A DNA stretch of 64,000 nt from Siphlonurus alternatus (GCA_949825025.1 OX463779.1:31628359-31692358), one strand, 5' to 3'; numbered from the stretch's first letter, positions 23,660 through 37,273 are shown. A program made the numbers and translations. The notes: generated from the sequence alone by a model not told the origin.

Positions 23660-26014
23660 ATAATTGCATTTTAATATCCAAAATGCCAGGAAAACGGATA
23701 GCTGAAATACAAAACAACAATATTCTATGGTGCCATGGTATAATATATCAGTCTAATACTGACTATTTCTAACCAGTCAAATTTAACTTCATAAAATTAT
23801 TTCCAATTAATGTTTTTATATTCGACTATTACTATAATTTAATCGTATTTTTTTATCGTGCATTAGAAAAAATTGCCATTACATACAGTATTCAAATTTT
23901 TAAATTTTTTCTAATAGAAATTATTTCAATTAAATTTAATTTATGACGTCATCGGCTATGAACGTCCAATCTTTTTACTCAAGAAGAAATGTACATTACT
24001 TGACATGCAGAACCCTGGAAAATCATTGAAAAATCGCAGTAAATCATTTCTAAAATATAATAGTAAAAAACTTAATCCGTTTTATTAACTTTTCCGTTAA
24101 AAGTCTCCGTGCATGTTAGCCTATAAAAAAAAATGTATAATGGCGCATGTTTTTAATAACATAATTCGTGCATAGCAAAATCTTGCATTTTAAATAAACC
24201 CCAAATTACTTGTTTCAACATGTGACTAATTATTGTGTTGTTGAAGATTGATTCTCGTGCAAGTTTAGAGTTGCGCGGAGAGAAAGAAGGATTTTTGGGG
24301 CGCCAGCAGCCGCGGTCTATTTGGAGCCCGCGAGAGGCCAGCTATTCCGGTCGTAGCGACCTGCACGCAGCCCCACCCCCCGCTGCCTCCTTCTCTCGAC
24401 GCTGCTATTTCTGACACGGGGGAGCACGCAATACCTGGTCACGTGGGAGGGGGAGCGGGGATCGATCCGAGAAGATCGAACCATCAACTTCGACCATTCA
24501 CATATTTTAAAGTAGGTGAGAATAAAAGAGCTTAAATATAGAAACGTTTAAGCTGCAATAATATTTTATATTTTCATGCATCTTCAATTTCCATTAATTA
24601 AAAAAAAATGATATTAATATTTTTGTTCATTTCATATAGACATAAGCCCTTTTCAATCATATAACACGTAACACATCATATCCACTGTATATAAATCAAT
24701 TAAAATATATAGAGTATATTTAATAATGATGTTGTTTGACGTTAATTCGTGCGAGAGTTGTTTGTCAAATTGGCTGCTCGAATCACGGTGGAAATCAAAG
24801 CTGCACCTCATCTAATGACAAAGTTCAGCCAACACCGAGTAATTGCACCCCCAGGCGGGCTGCTGCTAACAGCGCTGCAGGATTGGATTTGCTAGTTGGA
24901 TTGCAAACAGTAATTTTAGTAACAACAGAAATAATTAAATACTGAATACTTTGTATAAATTAATATATACATAATATATAAGCGTTATATATAAACAAAA
25001 AAAGGTGACAAATTGCGTAGGGGAATAACAAGGAAAGATTGCATCAATTTTTTACTATATTAAGTACTACAATAGTACATTATTGATTTTTTTTTAATGT
25101 AATAAAATTTTAATTTACTATAAAAGTTCAATAGCCTTAAAGAATAAATTTTAGATTCTATATTTATTAGTTAATTCCCATGATTAAAAAAACAATTACA
25201 AATCATTACTTTTATTATGGCGATGTTTATATTAAGAATTCAATTTAAAATAGCAGCTCTAGTTTGAGATGACACGTGATGGCTTGACGATCACCATGAA
25301 AATGTTTTATTTGTTTACCGCGAGCAAGAGGGGGGGGGGGATTGGAGCGACGCCAACAACGACAACACTCTCCCCTGAAGCCTGACAGTGGCGGTCCTCT
25401 CTGGCCCATTCCTCTCGATCACGTGGCGAGGATTCTGAGAGGTTGGACCAAATTGACTAAAGGTTAACCCTTTTTAATTCTTAGAATATGGGATTTAGTT
25501 CATATACATATAAAGAAAAAGAAAATTTTGGTTCTTGTCTTCATTTTATCTTGATAACTCTCTTATAATTATATACAAAACTAGCTTAACTATTTTAATA
25601 TTTAAATTCCATATTTAGTTGGACAATTACAGTCAAAGAATCTACAATAATAGCCAATAGCTTGTCGTTAAAATTTATATATATTAATTAAATTATATAA
25701 TTTGGAGGTGTTCCAATTATAGCTTTTTTTTTAATTAATAGCAAATTTTCTATAACTTGAAGAGCTTTTTTGTGCAAATTTAGGAACTGCTAAATGCAGA
25801 ATTTATCTCAATAACACCAATGAAAATTATGTCCATACAAAAATATTATTATAATAATTAATATACTACTTTTTTTTATAACACTTTTGAGAGATTAAGT
25901 TAAAGTGTCATAAATTTCATAATACACGGCTTTTATTTGTTAATTATACATAATGTAGGGTCACACTCTTGCTTTTTGCTGCAATGTCTACATATAATTT
26001 GAAAATAATTTTCT
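23660..26014. other. AT-rich DNA with islands at 24265-24500 and 25270-25450
   Basis: The CRE palindrome 23944-23951 lies in AT-rich sequence. The first island is strongly GC-rich (GGGGCGCCAGCAGCCGCGG) and contains a CACGTG E-box near 24440. The second contains a G run and another CACGTG near 25420. The remainder shows nothing recognisable. Confidence 0.35.
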
Positions 26015-26018
26015 ATTA

Positions 26019-26767
26019 TGTAACGAACGATAAAAACATATGGATAGATGAGTGAGGTGTTGGTGACATTCTGATCATGTCACGATATACTAGTATGATG
26101 CTAATTAGATGCACGTTGGTCCTAGTATAATCCATTGTCTCTGTGGCTGTCCTCTGCCCGTCCGAAGCGTGTTGCCTCTTCTTGGTCCGCTGGGCTCGTC
26201 GTCGCGTAGCTTGTGTCGCTACCCTGATGACGTTGGACTGCCTATCCTTTTCCTTCAGCTACGAGATTTCTTATAATAATGTACTCGGGGTCCCTAAGCG
26301 TGGTGATAATAAATAAGACGCAAAACTTTTCTAATGAATTTTAAACCTTATTATTACCGAAAATAAACTATACACTTCACACCATTACAAACGTCACAGT
26401 ATCAGTACAGTATTATTATACGGTAACCGGCCGCCTGCCATGGCAGGCCATGGCAGACGGCGGCGAGCAGTCACACGTCCGTTTAGTTTGCTATCTTCTA
26501 CTCGACTCTCTTTCAAGTCCTTCACATACATTGTACCATCTTGACTCGGCTCGCCTGTAAGTTACCCTCTACCCCCTCCCCCACACGCACAAACTACCCC
26601 TCCCTTGTCTCTCAGCTTTCCAAAATTCTGTTTTCTGCTTGAAACGAAGCAATAGAGAAAAACTATGTACCGTGGCAGGTTACTAAATTTACATGGAAGC
26701 TAGAGAAAAAGGAGGTAGTGCGCGGGTTTGGGGTGGCTACACGCAAGAGGTAGGACGATTCGTTACA
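26019..26767. mobile_element. Solo LTR, 749 bp
   Basis: The sequence starts TGTAACGAACG and ends CGATTCGTTACA, giving the TG..CA ends and short inverted termini typical of LTRs. It is flanked by a 4-bp duplication ATTA at 26015-26018 and 26768-26771. An internal AATAAA lies at about 26308. A 35-bp imperfect hairpin (GCCGCCTGCCATGG, 26430-26464) lies inside. No gag-pol and no second LTR lie nearby, so this is a recombination-derived solo LTR. It could belong to the Gypsy or BEL/Pao class; the 4-bp duplication does not decide. Confidence 0.8.
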
Positions 26768-26774
26768 ATTATTT

Positions 26775-28560
26775 GCGACCAAAGTTTTATGAACTTATAT
26801 GTGAATGACAATGTTTTGAAACTTGAGTTTTGTTTTCCTGTTTTCATTGCCTTTTGTGATGGTGTATAACGTGACTGACCTTTGATCTAATGTAAAGCTA
26901 ACACGACCATTATACTGAGGCCGAAATGTAGATGAAATTAATTAGAAAAAATAAATAAAGTGCATGTGGCGAGGTTTAGACAAGTTATTCCTGGCATCTA
27001 ACTGACAAATTGTTTTGCAAATTAAAACACGATAATTTAAAGTCAATATTCTTCATATTCTGATGCCATTGTAAAATTGGCAATCTTAATTCACAACTTA
27101 TCTTTATTTCAAAACATACTATGTATTCCAATTTTTGATACAATGCATATTATAGAATGGAGTCAATAGTTTTCTAATCTTAATAACTTATCAAGGAAAA
27201 AATATAACATTGAAAAAAGTACTTAATATTACTATGTGATCATAAGTAATAAATTATATTCTTTCACAAATAAGTTGATTGTAATGTAATTATTTAAATA
27301 AATTGCTCAAGTTAGACTTTTTGCTTATTGTTTCTCGGAGATCAAGATAATATTTAATTTTAAAATAATTCTTTGCATTAAAAATAAATATGTCTTTGTA
27401 TACTGATGGGTGATGGGGTTATAAATTTTTCAGTACATTGTAAATTGATTGTAAAATTAATCTACAGAAAAAAAGTTCGTTATCTCCTTTTAGCTTATAG
27501 ATAATTCACCAAAAAACTTGATAAAATAATTTACATAAAAATTCAATATTATCTCTGAATACATTTTATACAAGATTGAATTAATTATAATTAAATTCTT
27601 GCTATACATATTTTATCACGTAACAAGTATTAATTGCATTCACATTAACACCTGATGCAGCATATAGTGCTATGTGTCATGCATATGTATATATGGGGAT
27701 ATCCTAACTGCATGTGGTAGACACCGGGACACCCACACCATTCTAGAAAAGTGGGAGGGAGGGGGGTCATGGCGCGATGTCACGCGACGCACAACACCAA
27801 CTAACAACGCCGTCCTTGCTATCGGAATCACGCGTGGCCTTGGCACGCGAGCTACATCAGCATCTCTCTCTCTCTCTCTCTCTCTCTATGCATCCAAACA
27901 AGTGCAGTAGAACAGCTGTTGTCGCTCCCACCCGCCGCTACTGCTCGTCATAATCTGCATGCACGATGTGTGTCTACCCGTGAAAGCTCGCATACACAAA
28001 ACCCATTCATAAACATCTAGCGTAAATATCTCCCGCCGTGTGAACATATATATGTGTATATTTATATATTTTTTTACCTCTACTGTGTTGTCTTTTATAT
28101 ACATGTCAACATTTTTTTTTACATGTTATAAAATACTATATTTTTGTAAAAGTTGTATTTTTTTACACCTGTAGATGTATATAATATGACATATATTATG
28201 TCGTTGTACGTATAATAAAATTATATATTATATACTGGTACAGTACATCTAATATAATATATAATAAAATATATAACAGAGAAGCTTCATATCATGCATT
28301 CTCATAGAGTAAGTATACATATGATTGTGTTTTATAATATATATAATATATACTGTATTTAATAAGCAATGTTATGCTTGATGTTATGATTTTAAAAATA
28401 TTCTAACGATATTAACTATTATATATTATAAATTATATTTTAATAAAAAAGAGGTTTAAATTGAGAATCATTATATATATATAACATCAAATATATATAT
28501 TATATTACATTGCAGCAATTATATCAAAGTGCAATTGTTGCTTCATATAATATATAGATA
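26775..28560. other. AT-rich DNA with one GC-rich island
   Basis: The island at 27700-27960 is CpG-containing (GGCGCGATGTCACGCGACGC) and includes a short (TC)n run at 27864-27887. From 28100 to 28560 the sequence is extremely AT-rich, with repeated TATAATATATA palindromes. No gene is recognised. Confidence 0.35.
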
Positions 28561-28569
28561 TAATATTAT

Positions 28570-30470
28570 AAGATTAATTAATTATAATTACATCTATCTA
28601 TCAATTAGGTAATCATTTTTTTTCAATTTTCTGTTTTATTCTTCCTTATAATTATATGCATGAGAAAAAAATCTTATTAGGAAAAGTATATAGAATTGTA
28701 TCAGCTGGAATATCCATCCAAGTTTCTACAGGAAATATACTTACAAGTATGATCCCCTGAGAAGTGATAAAAATCAATCAGACAGACCGGAGAAGTTTTG
28801 TTGTTCTCCACTATTGATATGACACGGACTGCTTATAGTAAAGTTGGTAACTTATTGTGCTGCAAGCCAAGAAGTCACAGCTGGCTTACTGAGGGGATTA
28901 CCCGTCTATACTTGTGGGGCTTCCTCGCGGAAGTTGCGTAGCCAGACGTCTCCCAGCATCTCAGACTGGAGCACGCGACCGCAGCTGATGATCCGTTGCT
29001 CGAGCACGCGAACACACAGCTGCATCACTGCATGTATTAGCAATAACACAGATTTAGTTGCAAAGATACGAGACGGTTAAAGAGATCAGAAAATCATAAC
29101 TTTGTTTTGCCACTATAAGATTATAGATATTTTTTTAAATTTAGTTAGGGCAATTAATAATATTTAAGTAAAAAAATATCATAAAATATTAAATCTCAAG
29201 TTGCAAATTGATGCATGTGGACATGTGGAGTATTTGGAGTTTCTACATTAGCTGTTTAATTGATATTTTATGCATTGAGTTCTGGACATAATTTTATAAT
29301 ATCGCGAGCAATTTAATACGATTTTTTTTATATATTTGAATATTAATAAAGAAATTCAAATAAACTACTTGTTTTAATTAAATTTTAAAAAAATTGCCAT
29401 AAAATATAAATTCTAAAACTTCATTGATTATACAAACTTATTGGTTCATTACAATTCAATCAAAATGACCATAAATATTTAATAAACACGCACTCAATAA
29501 ATTATTACAAACTGAAATGATAAATTATATTGTTATTGTGATATGATTTTTCTATACTTCATTATTTTAGTATAGTATAATCAAATATGTATGAAAACAA
29601 TATTAATAATGTAATTATAATTTATTAAACTTTATATATAACATGATGTATAACAATAAAAGTAACAGTGACACAATTATAATATACAATGTTGTCATTT
29701 AATATTTGAATGAAAAACAGCTGAGATATTTTTGTACGCATGAATAAAGTGTTTCATTCATGATTTTAAAAATGACAACAGACATTGTAATCAATCCTCC
29801 CTCGTCGATACATGCAGTAAGCATGCAGTGCATCATCGCAACAACCACGGGATACAATCAGCTAATGGGGGAGGCAGATAGCATGTTGCACTACCGACCC
29901 ATTCATAAATCGTGCAGCCGCCCGCAATATTTATTTTATCTCCCAACCCAAGGGAAAGATTATTTTCTTGACGTGTATTTTTTTCTTTCGGACTGACTCT
30001 TCTTTTTCCTCCTTGATTTACGGACTCCCCCCCCCCTCCCCTCCTCCTTCCCTTCGTATTTACTGATAGAAAGGTCAGCATAATTCGTCAACAAGCATGA
30101 CGTATTAATATACTATAAAATTTAACGTAAAGTAATTTTAAAAATTACATGCTTGTTAGTGTTGTCATTCAAACCACTTCTTGTATTATACTAACAGAAA
30201 ATAGGGATAATTATTTCTGCCTGATTTGCTGACAAGAAAAAATTTAAAAAGAAAGAAAAATACATTCAATTGTGAATGGGATGTTAATTAAACAAAACAC
30301 CAATTCAGCATAACTTATTTATATCAAAACCAAAAGAGCCAAATGAAAATTAAATTAAAGTTATTTTTCGATCGAATTATTTACTCCCAAAATATTTACT
30401 GCCAGCTGATGTTACTTTGTTAACGAAGTACATTTTAAACAATTCAAACAGCCTAGTACATTTTAATTTA
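28570..30470. other. AT-rich DNA with islands near 28850-29030 and 29800-30050
   Basis: The first island is CpG-rich (TCCTCGCGGAAGTTGCGTAG). The second holds a C run (30028-30037) and a CTCCTCCTT tract. No coding evidence; the frames are short and low in information. Confidence 0.35.
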
Positions 30471-30476
30471 CATATC

Positions 30477-30832
30477 ATTATCAAAGAGCTTACAATGGAG
30501 TATTGATCTCAATTTTTTTTATTGCAGAAATGGATAGAGGGTGCAAAGTTATGCTGCCCTGATTTTTTTCAGATTTTTTAGAGCCCGGGAACTATTTTTA
30601 AAAAATTATTGAAAGTTCTTTTTGTGACGTCACGAGACGCCGCTCCTTAAGAAAAAGATAGGACTTGCCGCCGCGTGACGTCACAAAAAGGATATTCAAT
30701 AATTTTTTAAAAATAGTTCCCGGGCACTAAAAAATCTGAAAAAAATCCAGGTAGCATAACTTTGCACGCTCTATCCATTTCTGCAATAAAAAAAATTGAG
30801 GACAATACTCCATATAAGATCTCTGATATTAT
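30477..30832. mobile_element. Foldback (MITE-like) element, about 355 bp
   Basis: Long inverted arms share TTTTTTTTATTGCAGAAATG, GATAGAG.GTGCAAAGTTATGC and ATTTTTAAAAAATTATT, around a short loop near 30650. The strongly matching core is 30495-30813, with weaker matching outside. Each arm holds one CRE palindrome (30625-30632 and 30676-30683). No clear target duplication is seen, so class is open. Confidence 0.8.
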
Positions 30833-30839
30833 TGCAGTG

Positions 30840-31690
30840 AACGCCAATATGGTTGAAACTGCAGCCGCCATTATGGTTTCTTACCCTGAGTGTTAGGCCA
30901 CCCACTGCACAACTTCTTTTTCCTGAGGCGGTGATCAGCACACAGGAAACGCAGACAAAGGCTTGCACAGCAATTAGCCTACATTTGAATCAGCAGGCGT
31001 AATGGCCGCGTAGTTGTTGATACAATAATTTCATATTGTTTTTTACATAATATTTATAATGAAATAACAACTAGAGAAATTATTGAAAAGAATTGAATAT
31101 TTAATTCTTGATTTGGGGAACGTTTATATATCACCTTTGAGAGATATTACATAAAATTTATTTTGCAGGATTTGGGAATGCCTAGCTCTGTTTCCATAAC
31201 AGATAATGTCATACATATAAATACACCATTAAAGTTGATTGATTACTTGTCAGAACAACAATATCATGTATTAAAAATTCATATAATATAAATAACCCAC
31301 ACTGAAACATCGTAAAATATAAAATTACATTATTTTATTCAAATAAAATTTATTCGTTTATATATAAGCTTGTTAATTAATGAGAGTGATTAATAAAAAA
31401 TTGAAATAAACTTTTATTTACAAAACATTTTCTGTTGAAGTATTTGATAAAGCATTTATAATTATTTATTATTTATAATAAAGCTGTATATAATAAAAAT
31501 ATAAAAGCAAAGTTTTGTTGAGGTATATTATACAGTATATATACGAGAAAAATAAGGGATAGGTGGGGTAAATGGGAGGAAGGGAGCATCATGTAATAAA
31601 GATAAAAAATTGTAATCCCTGGATTCGAACCAGTGACATAATGTTTCTGGGTTTAATAGCTAAAGTTAGTTAAAATGACGCAAAAAGCCA
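30840..31690. other. AT-rich DNA, nothing firm
   Basis: Contains a short CpG-bearing segment (30840-31010) and, on the minus strand near 31640, GGTTCGAATCCAGGG, a B-box-like core without a convincing tRNA fold. The rest is AT-rich. Confidence 0.35.
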
Positions 31691-31851
31691 TAGCTTGCCT
31701 GAATGCCTGCCTGCCTGTTAGCCGGGTTGCCTGAAACAAGGAGTAACAGGGACGATGTTATATTATAGCGGGGAGAGAGAGCTTTGTTTCCCGGCAAATG
31801 AGTTCGACAATATCAGCCTGAGCGAGCGAGAGGAGAGAGGAGAGAGGGAGA

Positions 31852-31958
<107 letters not shown>

Positions 31959-32012
31959 GCTCCAGCACCCACGCAGGCGACGGGGAAGGCACATCTCCCG
32001 TTCCCGTTGCTC

Positions 32013-32026
32013 GTTGCCATAGCAAC
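32013..32026. promoter_or_regulatory. RFX-type X-box palindrome
   Basis: GTTGCCATAGCAAC is a near-perfect inverted pair of RFX half-sites with a 2-bp spacer. It lies in a GC-rich island next to (GA)n. Confidence 0.5.
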
Positions 32027-32129
32027 TGCTGAATAATTTAGCTGCTGATGCTCTCCGGGCCCGCGCGTTGCCACGTTATAGTCATGCCACGTTCTCCTTG
32101 CCACGCCGCGCCTCGTGCGACGCCATGTC

Positions 32130-33307
32130 ATATATAGATTTAAATGACCGTCAGGTGTTTGCTTGCATCTTCTTATATACATATTTTTTTTACATCTCTG
32201 TTATAATAAGATTGCTCCAAGCTATCATCATCTTTTACCAAGAGCATATCATTATATTTTACCTAAGTTTGTTTATTGTTTACTTTAAACTAAAATATTC
32301 CATTTGTGGTGCGTTTTGAAACTGTACAAGCCGTATATACTTAGCACATATAATATATCATTATAAAAACACTTCTATCTTCTTGCTGCTTCTATATGTT
32401 AGCAAGTGAATATAATATGTGTAATTCATTTTGATTCCGTATAATGAAAAGGTCAGCTAGGTAACCAGCTCTTTTGAGAGCGCTGCTGATGCTGCTGCAT
32501 GCATTTTGCTTATAATACTGTTGCATCATGCAACCGTACAATGTTATGTTGTTAATGGAGCACTAGAGTGAAAAATGAACTAATGAAATTATTATAAAAC
32601 AGAATGCATTATATATAGTATGAAAATACACAACCATTAAAACTTATAAATAATATAACGTGTTTGTTTTTCAATACAATATTTTCCAAATTATATTTTT
32701 AATTGCACTATTTAAAAATGTTTTTCCTCAAGTTGTTATTCATTTTAATAATTATCTGTTCTGATTGGCTAACTTTACATATCTTTACAGATGACGTCAT
32801 AACTGAAGTGAAACATTTAATTGAAATTTTTATTATATTTTTTCCTTTTCCATAACCTTTATAAAATATATATAATTATATAACAATGTAAGATACGTAG
32901 GTCAAAGTTCAACTTATATGTACAGTTTGTGTTACTATTTTCCTTGTATAATATACTGTATAATAGAAATGAAGCATTTTTTTATTATATATAAAAGATT
33001 GTTGTTACTTTTATCTCCATACATAAAAAAAAAACAAAACAAAAAAGCTTTGCACTGCAAATGATTGGAACGTTTCTATAAATAATAATCTGCTTGTTTA
33101 CGAAATTTAAGAAGGAAAGGGTGTTTTTTACAAATAGAACATATATAATTATGCTTGGAGCATATACAGTATACAATACATTTTATCGGAGTATATATAT
33201 ATACAATACAATATATATTATAGAACATTTTATTGTACAAATTTTGATACTCTTATGCGCACTTAACGTATAAATATTATAGATATAAAATTCCCTAGCC
33301 CTAAGAT

Positions 33308-33308
<1 letters not shown>
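32130..33308. other. AT-rich DNA with one CRE
   Basis: The CRE palindrome 32792-32799 (GATGACGTCATAAC) lies about 30 bp downstream of a CCAAT-like CTGATTGGCT. Otherwise AT-rich with no gene seen. Confidence 0.4.

Positions 33309-33343
<35 letters not shown>
33309..33343. repeat. Poly(T) run, 35 bp
   Basis: Uninterrupted T tract followed by AG, formally a perfect polypyrimidine/acceptor context, but no open frame of interest follows. Confidence 0.9.
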
Positions 33344-33346
<3 letters not shown>

Positions 33347-33489
33347 TTGTCAGTTTGCTTCATCTGACTGATGATCATTGAAAGGCTCTTACTTTAATTT
33401 TAATATTTCATTACTTGGACTTTAATAGTAAAATAATATCTAGAATTTTGAGAATATTTACAACTTGGTGATTCCATATAAAAATCTTT

Positions 33490-33720
33490 ATTCCTCTAGG
33501 AAGAATCTTGCTGTCTGCTTGCCGACGTCAGGACAGTATAATAGTAATAAGGTACATATGCGCATCAGAGTGTTCTGAGAAACGCTCCTCTCTTTCCTCC
33601 TCTCACGAGGCACGGCTTTCTCCTGCCGGAAACTCGGCCGCCGCCTCCGAACGGCTTTCACCCCGCCCGCCGTCGTCCACTCGTGGAGAGGTACATTGAG
33701 CGGGTGGAGAAAGTAGCGAG
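33490..33720. promoter_or_regulatory. GC-rich island
   Basis: CpG-dense sequence (ACTCGGCCGCCGCCTCCGAA, CCCCGCCCGCCGTCGTCC). A donor-like GAG/GTACAT lies at its right end, so an untranslated first exon is conceivable, but no transcript evidence is available. Confidence 0.35.
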
Positions 33721-33729
33721 TTTCATCAT

Positions 33730-35249
33730 CAGCATATTGTTGTCATATTTTAGTAGCTTTAAAAGTGTTCCCTGGCGGGAAAATACATTCCATATAATAT
33801 AAGGCATATATAATGTTATTTTTTATTAATTTGAAAACAACTTCTATACCTTTCCCATAATTTAGGGTCCCCTGATTTTTAATAAAGACCCTGTTCTATC
33901 TAAAACTTTTCTTTTTGCATGCTTCAGCATAGCAAATTACTTAAATTTGGACTTAATTTGGGAAGTACGCTAAAGCAACAATTGACCTCTATATATATTG
34001 AAACTTCATTTTTTGAGTAAGCGCGTTTCGATATGGGTTGTGGGGGGTGGGTTCTCTGTCCATGGTCCTTTACAAAATATATAATGGTCTGGGTAAAATG
34101 TGATACATAACATTTTCTAGACTGTTTTTAAGATTTTTTTACTGATTTGCATAATCAAATCAAAATCTTTGACCAGATGTAATACGATTAAAATATGTTT
34201 TAACTTTTTTTATTAATAAATTAGAATAAAGCTGTTACTATAAATGTGGTAAAAGGAAATACGTCATCTTGTATTGATGATTAAAAGATTTTAAGTTAAG
34301 ATCAACGATGGGAAGGCAGCACTCTAAATAATGAACTTTGAATATTTATTTTTGTGCCCATACTTTATTGATGTAAGTAAATGTGATCCCGGAAAAAGGT
34401 TTTCAAAATTGCTTAAATCGTACAGATATTTTTCAACCAAATATTTTATGTGTATATTATAAATATAAATGCAATTACATTAGATTTTTACTTGTTACTA
34501 AAATATTAGCAGTCTTTTAAAAATAACATTAAAAAGACCCGTAAAATTTTTTAAAAAAGCTTCAAACTTTTGCCATAAAAATTAATAAACTTTTGTCTTA
34601 AAAATTACTTCAAGATAAGTACCATAATAAGTATAATAACATTTTGTAAGAAAAATTATTATATACATCAAGAAGAAAATTCTACAAGAAATTTCTCGGT
34701 CAGTGGCTCGGGAATTATTTATTTTAAAATTTAAAGAATTTATAAAGTATTAAAAAAAAAGAAGTCTTAAGTTTTCTCAGCAGCACTAAGCGCGCATGAC
34801 ACTTCATTATTCTCGTTATAGTCGTTATACACCAAGCAGAGCATAATGTACGATCATGCGATTAAAAAAGTTTTGATGAATTTCACGGAGGATTGATGGT
34901 GCTACGAGATGTCGGAATCACTCGGGATGACTCGGATGTTTCCGTAGGTGTTGGCGGTCGGTGAACCCCGGGGAGGAGGTCACCGTGAAGAACACCTCCA
35001 CCACCCACCATCCTGCCCGAACACGAGATATGACGTGCGGAGAACACCGCCTTTCAGGTTAATTTTGTATCGGTAATTGATGTACTTATTATCGATTCAC
35101 AGTCAAGAATTTTCAACATCATATAGATGAACTGTTAAACTAATACTGTAATATATGATACAGAAACTAATTCGATCTTAATATTACTAACAATTTTAAT
35201 TTTTAAAATTATTGTTATTATTAATATTATTATAATGTTACATAATTGA

Positions 35250-35250
<1 letters not shown>
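33730..35250. other. AT-rich DNA with an island at 34880-35055
   Basis: The island contains TCGGTGAACCCCGGGGAGGA and other CpG-bearing sequence. The rest is AT-rich and unremarkable. Confidence 0.35.
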
Positions 35251-35253
<3 letters not shown>

Positions 35254-35317
<64 letters not shown>

Positions 35318-35335
35318 TATATATATATATATATA
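35254..35335. repeat. (TA)n microsatellite, about 82 bp
   Basis: TA array with one AAA interruption. Confidence 0.95.
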
Positions 35336-35897
35336 TTATTGCCAACAATTAAAATCAGTACAGTATACACCCAATTAACTCAAGAGAAAAATGTACTTAT
35401 GCTTGTTTTTTTTATATAATCTATAATATAATCCATACTACTTAAATACTGTATATCATAAAGTTTTTAAGACGATCTTTTTAAACAAGAAACCTTTGCT
35501 CGCATATTGATTCCATCAGGAAGTAAAACAAACAAAAAAAAACTTTGCTCGATCATGATATATAAATTAATTATTATTCATGTTTGTATTTTATTATATT
35601 TTATATCACACCAAAATAATTAAAATAAAATTGTACGTTGAATTTTATTGGATCTCATAAAGTTTTGCTCTATCATTTTACTACAATAAAACAATAAAAA
35701 TAAAGAATAGCGTGAAAATAATTTGGCCATAACGTTTTGTTAAAAACTGATTTCTCGTTTTGTAAATATGGTTATTTATAGCAGCATATATAAGAAAAAA
35801 ATATCCAATACAAAATAGTTGAAAACTTTGGTTATTTCTCATCAGATTACTACAAAAATAATTGGGTAGTATATTTATTTTATTCTTATGTGCTCAG

Positions 35898-36069
35898 AGC
35901 AGATTCATGCATCAGCGAGCGGCTCTGGGGGTGGGGGAGTGGGGGGCTATCCCGGACTGTTAAGGTAGGAGGAGGGGGGGTGACGGATGGTAACACCTTC
36001 AATGTATTTTGAGACCTAGGGGGTATATAGGGATCGCCCCTATTGCCCTTCCCCCTCTGTGGATCCGCC

Positions 36070-36072
<3 letters not shown>
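35898..36072. mobile_element. Decayed hAT-type MITE, same family as 19112-19286
   Basis: It shares GGTAACACCTTCAATGTATT, the GCTATCCC block, the ATCGCCCC block and the right-end TGGATCCGCC with the intact copy at 19112-19286. The left CAGGGGCGG terminus is lost, and the right terminus is cut by a (TA)n array that starts where the last TIR bases should be. Confidence 0.8.

Positions 36073-36128
<56 letters not shown>
36073..36128. repeat. (TA)n microsatellite, about 56 bp
   Basis: A TA array abutting the truncated right end of the decayed hAT MITE. Confidence 0.95.
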
Positions 36129-36132
<4 letters not shown>

Positions 36133-36719
36133 ATGTTCTTAAGGTCCATAGCAGTCAATAATCACATTCCTATAAAATATGTTTGCACTTATGAACGTAT
36201 CTATAATTAAATTGCATTCTGCGTCGATCACTAGTTCATTTATTATTTTAGGTATTGGAGAAGTGTAATATATACGGTACGTTATACATTTTGCAGAGAA
36301 ATGGGATTGGAAAAAATGAACATAAAGATAAAGCAATTATAAATTTTAAAAAGAATACACGTTGTTATTAACAACTAAATTAACAACTATTGAATTGTCA
36401 AAATAAATAAATCACTTTAAATTTTATTTTAAATTACATTACATAATACTAAAACATCAACGATTTAAAGTTCTAAAGCTAAAGTATAAAGTATAATATA
36501 TAATATAACATATTAACATTATATTCAATATATTCCCTTCCATTTCTCGAATCACGTAATAAACATCATTGAAACCATTCAGATTTATCTTTGAATGATC
36601 ACTGTAATAATGTTCACTGACTGTTTCTCTCACCTATTTGTTTACATACAAACTGGGCATACAAAGTTGCCGTGTAATAACTCACACAGTCACTATATAT
36701 ACTAGCACATGCCCCTTGC

Positions 36720-37196
36720 TATATACTGCTGCTGCTGCTGAGTTAGGTAATGTTTATGTTTACATTTGTGTAGTGGCCGCACGTCGAGCTCAAGTCTTCT
36801 CCTTGCCTGCTGCTTCTCGTAGTAAGAGTGGCCTTGCCCTTGTTAATTGTTATTCCGTGCATCCGCGCGCCTTTCCCCCCCCCCCCCCCTCTCTCTCTCT
36901 CTCGCTAACGGGCGTGCTCGTCATATTACTTGCACACTTGGTACTCGCGCTCTGAGAGCTGTCGTCGTGACACCCGCCCCACTGCTGACCTGCCCCAACG
37001 TAAGGACGGACGTCGTCTTCTTGTGTGTCGCCAACGTCAAAGTGTCCCCCCCTTCCCTCCTTTTTCTTTCTTGCTCTTTCTCTCTAGAGATGAATGTCAG
37101 CCGCTCTCTTCTCTTCGCGCTCTCGTGACATTGAGCGAGAAGAATTGCGGAAACTTTACCTAACTTTATTTCCTCTTATCTTTCCTTCGCTGGTTC

Positions 37197-37200
<4 letters not shown>
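36720..37200. promoter_or_regulatory. Large GC-rich/pyrimidine-rich island
   Basis: It contains CTGCTGCTGCTG (36727-36739), a C run (36877-36888), many CpGs (GTCGTCGTGACACCCGCCCC) and TC-rich tracts, and runs into (TC)n. Several overlapping + frames are open only because stops are rare. It could be an unannotated 5' exon or promoter of a long transcript; no motif supports coding. Confidence 0.35.

Positions 37201-37273
<73 letters not shown>
37201..37273. repeat. (TC)n microsatellite, 73 bp
   Basis: Uninterrupted TC array between two pyrimidine-rich tracts. Confidence 0.95.

Noticed and set aside
31615..31660. tRNA-like GGTTCGAATCC on the minus strand
   Set aside because: The T-arm stem has a mismatch, and no anticodon arm, D arm or acceptor pairing could be built. 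Similar lone B-box cores at about 7010, 9138 and 42019 were rejected for the same reason.
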